From Flavobacteriales bacterium (lineage in GTDB: Bacteria > Bacteroidota > Bacteroidia > Flavobacteriales_D > Sanyastnellaceae), in the NCBI GenBank assembly GCA_016780385.1, contig JADHLY010000003.1, positions 27,574 through 91,573 on the forward strand: a DNA stretch of 64,000 nucleotides, written 5' to 3'. The position numbers were made by a program, and so were the translations under genes. The stretch's first letter is position 1, and each line of letters opens with the position of its first letter. The notes beneath the pieces were generated by a model that worked only from the letters and a program-made list of their open reading frames with translations, was not told where the DNA came from and searched no databases. Of this stretch, positions 34,739 through 43,062 are shown piece by piece.

Positions 34739-36259
34739 TTAGCCCAACTCTTCCGAAACCAAGGGCAAAGTCACACGGAACGTTGTGCCAACCCCCTCTT
34801 CGCTGCGCAGAACCACGATTTGCCCACCGTGATATTCCCGGACAATGCGCCTTACCAAACTGAGTCCCAACCCCCAGCCTCGGGTCTTTGTGCTGAAGCC
34901 AGGATCGAATACCTGACGCTGCACCCGGCGGGGCATGCCCCTGCCCGTGTCCTCTACATCCAACACCACCGCCCCAGACTCTTCGCGCAATGACAAGGAG
35001 AGTCGTCCCGACCCCTCCATCGCGTCTACCGCATTTTTCGTGAGGTTTTCGAGCACCCACCCAAACAAGGCCGGGTTAAAGGCCGCCCGCAGCGGCACCT
35101 CACCTACAGCAATATCGAATTCAACCGCCCTGGGCATCCGGCGCTTCAAATACGCCATGGTCTCCTTCACAAAAGACCCGATATCATCCGGCGCCAATTC
35201 AGGCTCCGAACCAATTTTGGAGAACCGGTCTGTGACCGTCCGCAGACGATCAATGTCCTTGCCCAATTCCTCGAGCACCGCTTCATCGACATCCTCACTC
35301 CTCAACACCTCGACCCAAGCCATCAGCGCGGACAAAGGCGTCCCCAATTGGTGAGCTGTCTCTTTGGCCATGCCCACCCAAACCCGGTTTTGCTCGGAAC
35401 GCCGGAACGCACTGAACGTCGAATACGCCAGCAACAAAAAACCGCCGATGATCAACAGCTGAACCACAGGGAAATAGCGCAACTGCTTGAGGACAATCGA
35501 CTCATCGTAGAGGATCCAACGCCTGCCAGCATCGGGCAAATCCAACAAAATTGGGGGGTTGACCTCAGCCAAACGCCGAATCAAAGCCGCCGTATCCGAG
35601 AGTTCCTTTGGTGCGAACCGGTCCGCCCGCAAAATGTGGGTCAACGTGGAGTCGGCAAGCAGCACAGGAATAGAAGCCGAGTTCAAGACCGTTTCCGAAA
35701 TAAACGAGTGGATGATGTCGTCCATCACCGTCTGTAAGTCGCGAAAACGGTTGCTCTGGTCGTAAAACAAGGTTGAGCCTTGTTCGAATTCAATCACCGA
35801 TCCGCGGGCGGCCATGGCGTCGCGCAAAGAATCGAGCTGCCGGGGACTGCGCATCGAAGGCGCCACATGGATGTCCGCAGTCAAGACGCTGTCCTTGTAA
35901 ACCAGGACAGGAATGGTGCGGTTAGCTTGGATGAACCGGGTGATGAAGGTCAAATCAATGGGGGCGCCCGGATCCGCTTCCTGAATGATGCGGTAAGCCT
36001 CACCAATCAGGTCGGCTTTGTCGCGCTCCTCTCGGCGCAATGAGGCAAAAAGCTCCTCCGTATATCCGACCAGTTCTGCCCGCTGCACAATCGCTTCAGA
36101 CCACAATTCCACTTTGCGCTGCTCTTCCACGCGCAACGTGCGCGCAATGTGACCGCTCGACCAAAGGGTCAATCCCACAATAATGGTTGCTCCCACCAAC
36201 AGGAGGGCCCTTGAATATTGCTTGTTATTGATGCGCACAGCGTTTGGACGACTTCCCAA
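34739..36259 (-). CDS. Membrane sensor histidine kinase
   Basis: 506 residues. TM1 is near residues 18-34, a periplasmic sensor region of about 220 residues follows, and TM2 is near 263-282. The dimerisation/phosphoacceptor helix has H303 in AKETAHQLGTPLSAL, and the ATPase domain shows ENLTKNAVDAM, DTGRGMP and GWGLGLSLVRRI. No response regulator is adjacent; the neighbouring genes are tRNA-Leu and an AsmA-like protein. The signal is unknown. GTG at codon 8 is an alternative start. Confidence 0.92.
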   Translation of the reverse strand: MGSRPNAVRINNKQYSRALLLVGATIIVGLTLWSSGHIARTLRVEEQRKVELWSEAIVQRAELVGYTEELFASLRREERDKADLIGEAYRIIQEADPGAPIDLTFITRFIQANRTIPVLVYKDSVLTADIHVAPSMRSPRQLDSLRDAMAARGSVIEFEQGSTLFYDQSNRFRDLQTVMDDIIHSFISETVLNSASIPVLLADSTLTHILRADRFAPKELSDTAALIRRLAEVNPPILLDLPDAGRRWILYDESIVLKQLRYFPVVQLLIIGGFLLLAYSTFSAFRRSEQNRVWVGMAKETAHQLGTPLSALMAWVEVLRSEDVDEAVLEELGKDIDRLRTVTDRFSKIGSEPELAPDDIGSFVKETMAYLKRRMPRAVEFDIAVGEVPLRAAFNPALFGWVLENLTKNAVDAMEGSGRLSLSLREESGAVVLDVEDTGRGMPRRVQRQVFDPGFSTKTRGWGLGLSLVRRIVREYHGGQIVVLRSEEGVGTTFRVTLPLVSEELG

Positions 36260-36337
36260 CGGGAGATGTTGGGCCGAAGGTATCCGGGAACACGCCCTTT
36301 TTGTGGGCGATCACCGCAAGAATTAAACCCCGCTTAA

Positions 36338-36441
36338 ATGAAAACGCCGGCCTCAGCCGACGTTTTATTGACCACAAGTAAGAAACAAGGTCAGATTTGG
36401 TTAAGCCTTCGCAACAAGTTCAACTGTTTCAACGAAGGCCT
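36338..36441 (-). ncRNA. Candidate small RNA in an AT-rich intergenic region
   Basis: The 240-bp gap between the AsmA-like gene and the kinase is much more AT-rich than its surroundings. On the minus strand it can form three hairpins in a row: GCCTTCG/CGAAGGC (36439-36433 with 36411-36405) with an inner 5-bp stem, TGACC/GGTCA (36393-36389 with 36373-36369), and the terminator at 36342-36365. A weak -7 box TATCTTAG (36449-36442) precedes it, with TTTG at 36478-36475, a 25-nt spacer. It could instead be the structured 3' end of the AsmA transcript. Confidence 0.35.
36342..36365 (-). terminator. Rho-independent terminator between AsmA-like gene and histidine kinase
   Basis: Minus-strand arms AAACGTCGGC (36365-36356) and GCCGGCGTTT (36351-36342) form a 10-bp stem with one mismatch and a TGAG loop, followed by TCATTT. 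The same sequence read on the plus strand ends in TTTTATT, so it may act in both directions. Confidence 0.65.
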
Positions 36442-36501
36442 CTAAGATAGTAAATATTAACGTTCGGCTGATAACAAATTAAGTTCGTCTAGAAATCACC
36501 C

Positions 36502-39183
36502 CTAAAAGTCATCGTCGTCATCCTCAAAATTCAACGTCGGCTTCTGTTTTGGCGAATCAGCATCCCGCACTGTGTCCGCACCCATGGACAATTGTGAGGC
36601 CCTTGGAACAGAGTCCGCCGCTGCACCATCCTCTCCATTGACGCCAAAAACGCCTTTCAACCGGTCCAAGGCCCCCTTGCGTTCGGTCTGCCTGTGTGAT
36701 TTGTGAGCGTCCCGGTCGTAACCGAATTCCGGTGCTTCCAAGGTGCCTCCGATGGCCAGAAAAAACCGGTGGCCCAATCCATCGTCTGCGGTGGTTCCAA
36801 ACTCTTCCTGGTCCGATTTCAAATCGCGCAAGGCAAAGTCCAAGGTGTAATCCATGCCGCCATCCAAACGCTGCCATCCCGCGATACCGATGTCCATGGC
36901 ATCCGACATCACCTCGGTTTCTTCCAAGGTGAATACACCCCGCTCAAGCGCGACCTGTGTCGCAATGGGCCCAAAGCGCACCCGCTTCAACCGCCGACTC
37001 AGGTCGTCTGTATCGGCCAACAACCTGTACTTCGCCTCAGACTTCAGCGTTTCTGGAATGCGCTGAAGCAATTCAAAATCGCGCAACTCTCCCTCTTCGA
37101 TCCGGACTTCAAGCGCGGTCTCCCAAGTCAGCTCGGGGCTCTTGTTAAAATGGTAATCCAGCGTGCCATCCGCCCACAGCCTTCCCCCAACATGAGAAGG
37201 CAGCAATGTGCTCTGCCCCAGCCCCCCCGTTCCTTCCAACAGTGCAGACAATGAAACCCCCAGCATACCGCCATTCAAGTGAATGGCGCGCGCATCCCAA
37301 CGGCCTTGAACCGCAGCGTTGCCCCCGAACATCGCTGACTTCGCCTGCTCAAATGTCCCCCGGGCGGCTTTCCAATCGTACGTGCCTGACGCCTCCGTTT
37401 GACGCGCGTGGAGCGCATCCCAACTCCATTCATCCAAAGACACCTTCCAATTCAACTTGGGCCAATCGCCCCCTGCGAACTGCCCTTGGGCTTCGTCGCT
37501 GATGAAGGCCTTCAACAAGGCCGCAACATCAACGCGTTCGACCTGCAGGTCAAGCTCAATTGCGTCATCCTTGCTTTTCTGATTCAAGTGAATCACCCCC
37601 CCTTGAACCCCAGGGCCTGAAAAGGATGCCACATCCGCGATCAACTTGTCCGGCGCAGCTGAAATGCGGGCAGCATCCACACTCCAGCTGCCCCCACCTT
37701 CCGGAGATGAACCCGGCATGGTGCACACCACATCAGAGAGCGAAATGTCCACTTCCCCAGAATTCCATTGCCATGTCCCTTGGCCAGACCGCCTCAACCC
37801 CACATCAACGACCGACTGAATCACCCCATCGGGGCCTACACCCCATCCTTCTGGCACATCCCACCAAGGCTTGATCATTTGCAACAGTTCTTCAAGGCGG
37901 GCAATCTGCCGCGCCTCAAGGTCCAGCTCATCGCCCGACGGCGTGGAAGACCACCCTCCCGACAGCTGCATTTCTCCACCTGCAGCGCGGCCCTTCAATG
38001 ATGATCCCTCAACCCTCCAACCACTGCCCATTGAATACACCACAGCTTCGCCACCACTCAAGTTTGCCTGCGTGCCTTGCCAATTCACGGACATGTCCCT
38101 TGGCGCGATGCGCACCGCCCAACTTCCCGACCACTTGGAATCGCCCGGGCCTGCCCACAGCAGCCCAGTGACAGGACGGCCTACGACCACATCCAGGTCC
38201 ACTTCTCCTGAAATTTTGGGCTTGTTCTCTCCCAATTGGTCTTGCAACATCCCCGGCAAAACCCCCATGGCCGCCTCGCTTTCTGTGCCCTTCAAGGACA
38301 AAGCCAATTCAAATCCCGACCTGCTGTAAATGCCCGCCTCGAAGTCCACGCCACCCACAGGTCCCACAGCCCGGCCTCCATTCATCTGCACCACCAATTC
38401 CGATCCCGTCATGGCGATGTCAAGTCGCGCAGACAATCCCAAGTTTTGCATCCATTGCTCACCCGCAGCCTCAAGGTCTGCTCCCTCCAGCTCAATGGGA
38501 CCCGTGACCTTCCACGCCCCGTCGGCATCCGACTCACCCGCCAAGTTTGCCTTACGGCAGAGCGCCTTCCAGGCCACAGGCTGACTCGCGCCATCCGCCA
38601 TCCATTGGCCTTCCACTGTCACCTCTTCCAGCACCAAAGACCGCACGCTCCAATCCACACCATCGCCACCGCCCATGTCCTCGGCCGCCCAAAAACGCCA
38701 CCCTTCACGGCCGTCGGCATGGCGCCGGACGCGAATGTGACCTTGGCGCAATTGCACCTGTTCGACTTCAAAACGGCCAAACAACAGCGGCATCCAAGCA
38801 AAAACGACACCCACCTGCCCCAACTGCAAAAAAGGCTGTCCGCGGTCCACTGCGTCTTCCACTGCAACATCACGCAGCGTCACCTCCACATCGGGCCAAC
38901 TCTTCAAGACGGTCAAGTCGACAGATCCAATCTGCACATCTGTCTTCAAATGGGGCTGAATGGCCGCTAAAACGCGCTGTTCCAACCCTTGAGCCTGGTA
39001 CCACACCGCCGACGTCAACCCCACGAGAACCACAACAATGGAACACACCACCCATACCCTCCGGTAGCGGGACTTTGGTGGTTGAGCGTCCTGGGACGCT
39101 TCGTCTGTGGAATCGAATGCTGAACTCAATCGTCGTAGCGCTTTCGCAAGGATGAAAATAGGGGGCCGTCCTGCGGTACACAT
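36502..39183 (-). CDS. AsmA-like membrane-anchored protein
   Basis: About 890 residues. An N-terminal TM (VWVVCSIVVVLVGLTSAVWY) is followed by an AsmA-type start (VQIGSVDLTVLKSWPDVEVT, LGQVGVVFAWMPLLFGRFEV) and a long beta-rich periplasmic body. It ends in an acidic tail FEDDDDDF. AsmA-like proteins are thought to form grooves that move phospholipids to the outer membrane or modulate assembly. The start is uncertain: ATG 39183, GTG 39189 and a TTG at 39129 are all in frame before the TM. It is divergent from the SOD gene. Confidence 0.82.
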   Translation of the reverse strand: MCTAGRPPIFILAKALRRLSSAFDSTDEASQDAQPPKSRYRRVWVVCSIVVVLVGLTSAVWYQAQGLEQRVLAAIQPHLKTDVQIGSVDLTVLKSWPDVEVTLRDVAVEDAVDRGQPFLQLGQVGVVFAWMPLLFGRFEVEQVQLRQGHIRVRRHADGREGWRFWAAEDMGGGDGVDWSVRSLVLEEVTVEGQWMADGASQPVAWKALCRKANLAGESDADGAWKVTGPIELEGADLEAAGEQWMQNLGLSARLDIAMTGSELVVQMNGGRAVGPVGGVDFEAGIYSRSGFELALSLKGTESEAAMGVLPGMLQDQLGENKPKISGEVDLDVVVGRPVTGLLWAGPGDSKWSGSWAVRIAPRDMSVNWQGTQANLSGGEAVVYSMGSGWRVEGSSLKGRAAGGEMQLSGGWSSTPSGDELDLEARQIARLEELLQMIKPWWDVPEGWGVGPDGVIQSVVDVGLRRSGQGTWQWNSGEVDISLSDVVCTMPGSSPEGGGSWSVDAARISAAPDKLIADVASFSGPGVQGGVIHLNQKSKDDAIELDLQVERVDVAALLKAFISDEAQGQFAGGDWPKLNWKVSLDEWSWDALHARQTEASGTYDWKAARGTFEQAKSAMFGGNAAVQGRWDARAIHLNGGMLGVSLSALLEGTGGLGQSTLLPSHVGGRLWADGTLDYHFNKSPELTWETALEVRIEEGELRDFELLQRIPETLKSEAKYRLLADTDDLSRRLKRVRFGPIATQVALERGVFTLEETEVMSDAMDIGIAGWQRLDGGMDYTLDFALRDLKSDQEEFGTTADDGLGHRFFLAIGGTLEAPEFGYDRDAHKSHRQTERKGALDRLKGVFGVNGEDGAAADSVPRASQLSMGADTVRDADSPKQKPTLNFEDDDDDF

Positions 39184-39186
39184 CCC

Positions 39187-39203
39187 CACGTTGAACCAAC
39201 GTG
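39187..39203. promoter_or_regulatory. Perfect palindrome between AsmA-like and SOD genes
   Basis: CACGTTG-AAC-CAACGTG, 7-bp perfect arms, 63 bp upstream of the SOD ATG and at the 5' end of the AsmA-like gene. It could be an operator for either gene. No good -7 box was found for SOD, so confidence is limited. Confidence 0.35.
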
Positions 39204-39265
39204 AACAGTGGCGGTTTGATTATCACGGGACTTTCCCAAATTGTTCCTTTCAAACCCAACACCCC

Positions 39266-40021
39266 ATGGACAAGCGCACCTTTCTCAAGGTTGGATCCCT
39301 CGCAGGAGCCGGCATTGTAGCCACCCCCTTGGTTTCCTCCCTGCTCGGTTGTGGCAGCGCCCCATCTTCAGGCGAGGCGCCCCATGCCGCACCCAGTGAA
39401 GGGTTCACCCTGCCCGAACTCGGTTTTGCCCTCGAAGCATTGGAGCCCGCTGTAGACCGCATGACCATGCGCATCCACCACGGCAAGCACCACGCAGGCT
39501 ATGTTCGGAAGCTCAATGCGGCCTTGACCAATCATGCCCTTTCCGGACAATCCCTTGAAGCTGTACTCGCTTCCATTCAGGCTTCTGATACAGGCCTGAG
39601 AAACAACGGGGGTGGACACTTCAACCATGCGCTGTTCTGGAACATCCTGACGCCAAGCCCGAATCCGCAGGACCATGTTCCTTCAGGAATACTTGCCGAG
39701 CGCATCACCGCCAACTTCGGGAGTCAAGAAGCCATGCTGACTGAGCTCGCACAGGCGGCCAGCACCCGTTTCGGATCAGGTTGGGGCTGGCTTGTGCAAG
39801 ACACCCATCAACCCGACCGATTGTTTGTCGCTTCGACGCCCAACCAAGACAACCCGCTGATGACCGGAATCGTGGATGCCGAGATTCAAGGACGCCCCAT
39901 TCTGGGCATTGACGTCTGGGAGCACGCGTATTATTTGAACTACCAAAACCGGCGCACAGACTATGTCGCGGCCATCTTGGACCGTGTCAATTGGTCTGCC
40001 GTGGCCGGCCTTATGGCCTGA
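39266..40021 (+). CDS. Exported Fe/Mn superoxide dismutase (Tat-lipoprotein signal)
   Basis: 251 residues. The SOD domain has metal ligands in MRIHHGKHHAGY, GGGHFNHALFW and GIDVWEHAYYLNYQNRR, and the sequence GSGWGWLVQD. The first 35 residues are an extra Tat-like signal (MDKRTFLKVGSLAGAG) with a lipobox-like LLGCGS, so the enzyme is predicted to be an exported lipoprotein, unlike cytosolic SodA/SodB. A tatA gene lies 5 kb away. The chosen ATG excludes an upstream extension that crosses the palindrome. Fe versus Mn cannot be decided. Confidence 0.92.
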   Translation: MDKRTFLKVGSLAGAGIVATPLVSSLLGCGSAPSSGEAPHAAPSEGFTLPELGFALEALEPAVDRMTMRIHHGKHHAGYVRKLNAALTNHALSGQSLEAVLASIQASDTGLRNNGGGHFNHALFWNILTPSPNPQDHVPSGILAERITANFGSQEAMLTELAQAASTRFGSGWGWLVQDTHQPDRLFVASTPNQDNPLMTGIVDAEIQGRPILGIDVWEHAYYLNYQNRRTDYVAAILDRVNWSAVAGLMA

Positions 40022-40553
40022 CCTCTCCGCCCTTGGGTAAGGGGACGCCATTGTCTCCCTCTTCGTACAGGCGCTCCTTCAATATCACCTTGAATTCTTT
40101 GGCCGTCGGACTCAACACATGGTACCGATAGCTGGGTTTGCTCGCTGATTTCTCCGACTCAGGCGTTACCGACAACAAGGTGGACATGCGCTTCAGGAAA
40201 ACGTCGTGATCCTCGAAATAACCGAGGTACATGCTGTCCTTGGTCTTACGGACAGGAAACACCTCCCAACGGCCGGTCTCCACTACAGGCTGACTCAAAA
40301 TGATGTGCCCCGCCATGCGCCGCAGCAAAAAGTCCTCACCATTGACCAAGACTTCATCCCCCATTTTCAAGGTGTCCTTTCCAAACTCCCAGCGCTCCCC
40401 GTCTTCAATGATCACCCCCCGCATCGCTTTGGGAATGTTGGGGAGGTTCATCCTGCCCGGGGGCATGGGCTCGTTGAATTGAACTTTAGGTGTGCAGGAA
40501 AACAGTGCCAAGGTGACCAGGAGGACGGTCCATGGAAATCGAGATACGCTCAT
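40011..40553 (-). CDS. Lipoprotein of unknown function
   Basis: 180 residues starting MSVSRFPWTVLLVTLALFSC, with a lipobox (LALFSC). The rest (RWEFGKDTLKMGDEVLVNGE, then EVFPVRKTKDSMYLGYFEDH) is not recognised. Its ATG overlaps the uppP stop by 4 bp, so it belongs to the ftsX-DUF3098-uppP unit. Its 3' end overlaps the convergent SOD gene by 11 bp. Confidence 0.75.
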   Translation of the reverse strand: MSVSRFPWTVLLVTLALFSCTPKVQFNEPMPPGRMNLPNIPKAMRGVIIEDGERWEFGKDTLKMGDEVLVNGEDFLLRRMAGHIILSQPVVETGRWEVFPVRKTKDSMYLGYFEDHDVFLKRMSTLLSVTPESEKSASKPSYRYHVLSPTAKEFKVILKERLYEEGDNGVPLPKGGEVRP

Positions 40554-41353
40554 CAGAGAATTGAAAGTGCCACCGCCAAAATGCCCATGGCTGCGCAGTA
40601 AACGGCAAAACCCTTGAATCCATTTCGCTTGACCAGATTGATCATCGTTTGACAGGCCCAAAGGCCACTGAGGAAAGCAGCCAGTGCTGCCGCACCCAGC
40701 GCGAGACCAGAAACAGAGGACAACAAAGCCGGCTCCTCCATCAGATCCAACACCTCCAATGCAGTCGCCCCCAAAATCGGAGGCAACACCATCAAGAAGC
40801 TGAACCGCGCCGCTTCACTGCGGTTGATGCCCAATAACAACGCCGCAGAAATGGTAGCCCCGCTTCTGCTGATGCCCGGAAGCACCGCCACAGCCTGGGC
40901 ACAACCGATCAACAGCACTGCGATCCATCCCAAGCGGCCGCCTTCATGCCCCCTCGTCTGGGCCCAATACAGCATGGCTGCAGTCGCCATCAATGCCATG
41001 CCCACCGCTCCGATATGCCCGTCCAAACGGGCCTCCAAGACGTCCATGAAAAACACGTACACCACGGCCAATGGCAGCATGGAGAACAGAACATATCCTG
41101 CAAACGTGCGCGCCACTAATCCGCTCTTGGAGCGCTGAGGCAATCCCATCAATAAATCTCGAATGTCCTTCCTGAACACAACCAAAGTGCTCAAGGCTGT
41201 CGCCCCATGCACGACCACACTAAAGGCCAAACCAGCATCGTTAATGCCCAGCAATGCTTTGCCCAATTCGAGGTGGCCAGAACTGCTCACCGGCAAAAAC
41301 TCCGTGAGCCCTTGGACCACACCCAACAGGATGGCCTCCCAAATTTCCATCAA
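40553..41353 (-). CDS. uppP: Undecaprenyl-diphosphatase UppP/BacA
   Basis: 266-residue integral membrane phosphatase that recycles undecaprenyl pyrophosphate for peptidoglycan and other wall polymers. The two signature segments are TEFLPVSSSGHLELGK and LPGISRSGATISAALLLG. About seven or eight TM helices. It overlaps the DUF3098 gene by 4 bp, in the common Bacteroidota order ftsX-DUF3098-uppP. Confidence 0.96.
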   Translation of the reverse strand: MMEIWEAILLGVVQGLTEFLPVSSSGHLELGKALLGINDAGLAFSVVVHGATALSTLVVFRKDIRDLLMGLPQRSKSGLVARTFAGYVLFSMLPLAVVYVFFMDVLEARLDGHIGAVGMALMATAAMLYWAQTRGHEGGRLGWIAVLLIGCAQAVAVLPGISRSGATISAALLLGINRSEAARFSFLMVLPPILGATALEVLDLMEEPALLSSVSGLALGAAALAAFLSGLWACQTMINLVKRNGFKGFAVYCAAMGILAVALSIL

Positions 41354-41631
41354 GCCTTGGCCCCTTCAGCAGGAAAGCGCTTCAGTATGCTGTAAAAAAT
41401 GACGCCGTATCCCGCGAGCACGGTCAGCGGTGCAATGGTAATTCTGCGGGCACTGAATATGGCTTCCGAAAACTCATTGGGGTCCTCCACACCGCCCCCA
41501 CTCATCAAGAGATAACCGACGATCAGCAGGGCAATGCCCAGCAAAAAGAAAATGTAATTGCGGCGCTCAAAAGGAAACGCGTTGCGCCCATCGTTGAGGC
41601 TCTGATTCTGCTGTGCGGAGGGCGTGCTCAT
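41350..41631 (-). CDS. DUF3098 small membrane protein
   Basis: 93 residues with two TM helices (NYIFFLLGIALLIVGYLLMS and TIAPLTVLAGYGVIFYSIL). The family is confined mainly to Bacteroidota and is usually found between ftsX and uppP, as here. The chosen ATG removes an upstream frame that runs into ftsX. Function is unknown; a link to cell division or wall recycling is inferred from context only. Confidence 0.87.
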   Translation of the reverse strand: MSTPSAQQNQSLNDGRNAFPFERRNYIFFLLGIALLIVGYLLMSGGGVEDPNEFSEAIFSARRITIAPLTVLAGYGVIFYSILKRFPAEGAKA

Positions 41632-41683
41632 GTCAGCGAAAATAAGCGGTGAATTCAGGATGAATGTGTGGCCCGTCCACAAC

Positions 41684-42571
41684 TCATACAAGTTTGTCCA
41701 GACGCGCCCCAAAATAACGGCCCACAGCCCACCGCGCACTCAAGCCGGTCAGCACCAGCCCCACGGCAAGTTGGCACAGCAAGACGGCGCCCAACTCTTG
41801 TACACCCCAAGGGCCCAAGACCCCCGGCAAAACTTCGCGCACAGCGATCAATGCGGCAACGACCCCGGCATACGCCAAGAGCGCCCCCACCGCCCCATAC
41901 CCCATCGCTTCTGCGATGAAGGGACGGCGAATGCGGTGCTGCGGTGCACCCACCAGTTCCATACTGCGAATCAAGAACCGCCGACCGAAAACGCTCAATC
42001 GCACGACATTCATGATTTGGGCCACCACAATGGCCATCAATACGAGCACCAATGCCAAGCCTGGGTACGTCCAGTCCTTGAAACCGCGGTCCAATCGTTC
42101 GAGCAACACCTTGGGATACTCCACCCTGGACACGCCAGGTTTCACCGCCCACTCCGCGGCTTTTGCCTCCAATCCCGCCAGCCCCATTCCTTCCATCCAC
42201 GATGGAGAAAGGGCCACCTCCAAGACTGCAGGCAAAGGCGAAGCGCCCAAAAAATCCATGAACGGCTCGCCCAATTCTGACTCCAACTCCTGAGCAGCAG
42301 AATCCGGATCAACATATACGACCTCCGAGACAGCGTTGTCCCCCTTCATCTGCTCCAACCACTGGTTGACCCCCGCTTGATCAGCGGGCACCTCACTCAA
42401 CACGACGTCCACCCGCATGGAGGACATCCACTCTGCCCTCAAGTCCTGCACCATCAAGGCACCTGCCACCAAGGCACCCAACAAAGCCAACGTCAAGGAG
42501 ACGCCAAGCGATGTCGACAGTGCCGAGAAATCGTGGGCCTTGCTGCGGCTCGGTTTGCGGTTGCTGCTCAT
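41684..42571 (-). CDS. ftsX: Cell-division protein FtsX
   Basis: 295 residues with the FtsX topology: a cytosolic N terminus, TM1 (VSLTLALLGALVAGALMV), an extracytoplasmic domain and three C-terminal TM helices (LALVLVLMAIVVAQIMNVVR, and others). FtsX with FtsE activates wall hydrolases at the septum. ftsE is not adjacent, which is usual in Bacteroidota. It is followed by DUF3098 and uppP. Confidence 0.93.
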   Translation of the reverse strand: MSSNRKPSRSKAHDFSALSTSLGVSLTLALLGALVAGALMVQDLRAEWMSSMRVDVVLSEVPADQAGVNQWLEQMKGDNAVSEVVYVDPDSAAQELESELGEPFMDFLGASPLPAVLEVALSPSWMEGMGLAGLEAKAAEWAVKPGVSRVEYPKVLLERLDRGFKDWTYPGLALVLVLMAIVVAQIMNVVRLSVFGRRFLIRSMELVGAPQHRIRRPFIAEAMGYGAVGALLAYAGVVAALIAVREVLPGVLGPWGVQELGAVLLCQLAVGLVLTGLSARWAVGRYFGARLDKLV

Positions 42572-42621
42572 GTTATGATGGGGACCAGGTCGAAGTTAAT
42601 CCGACAGGCGGAGGCACAAGG

Positions 42622-43056
42622 TTAACCCTCTTCGCGGGCCATGAGCTGCACCGTGAAGTGCAAGTCAATGCCGGCCAATGGGTGATTGAAATCCACTTCG
42701 ACTTCCTCTTCGCCCACGTGCACCACAACACCATGCACCTCATCGCCTTCGTCATCGCGCATCACGACCACCTCACCTTCGGCCATGACACTCTCATCGA
42801 ACCCCTCGTCGTCCACAAACTGCTCCTTGGGCAACACCGCAAAAGCGCCTTCCATTTCAGGACCATACGCCTTGTCGAAAGGAACCAACAGCTCAAACCG
42901 GTCGCCAACCTGGGCTGCACCGACCGCCTGTTCCAATTCGTCGAGGACTTCTTCGCCACCCGCAGTAAATGAAAACGGCTCCTCTGGTACTGTGGCCTCA
43001 ATGATTTCGCCTTCCGGCCCATCGGCCCGCAACGTGTAGTGAATGATGTATTTCAT
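42622..43056 (-). CDS. FKBP-type peptidyl-prolyl isomerase, SlyD-like
   Basis: 144 residues. The FKBP half is split by an insert-in-flap domain as in SlyD: FSFTAGGEEVLDELEQAV, VPFDKAYGPE, then FNHPLAGIDLHFTVQLMARE. It lacks the His-rich metal tail of E. coli SlyD and lacks a signal peptide, so it is likely a cytosolic folding helper. It lies 6 bp before the DUF4837 start on the same strand. Confidence 0.9.
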   Translation of the reverse strand: MKYIIHYTLRADGPEGEIIEATVPEEPFSFTAGGEEVLDELEQAVGAAQVGDRFELLVPFDKAYGPEMEGAFAVLPKEQFVDDEGFDESVMAEGEVVVMRDDEGDEVHGVVVHVGEEEVEVDFNHPLAGIDLHFTVQLMAREEG

Positions 43057-43062
43057 GCCGGG

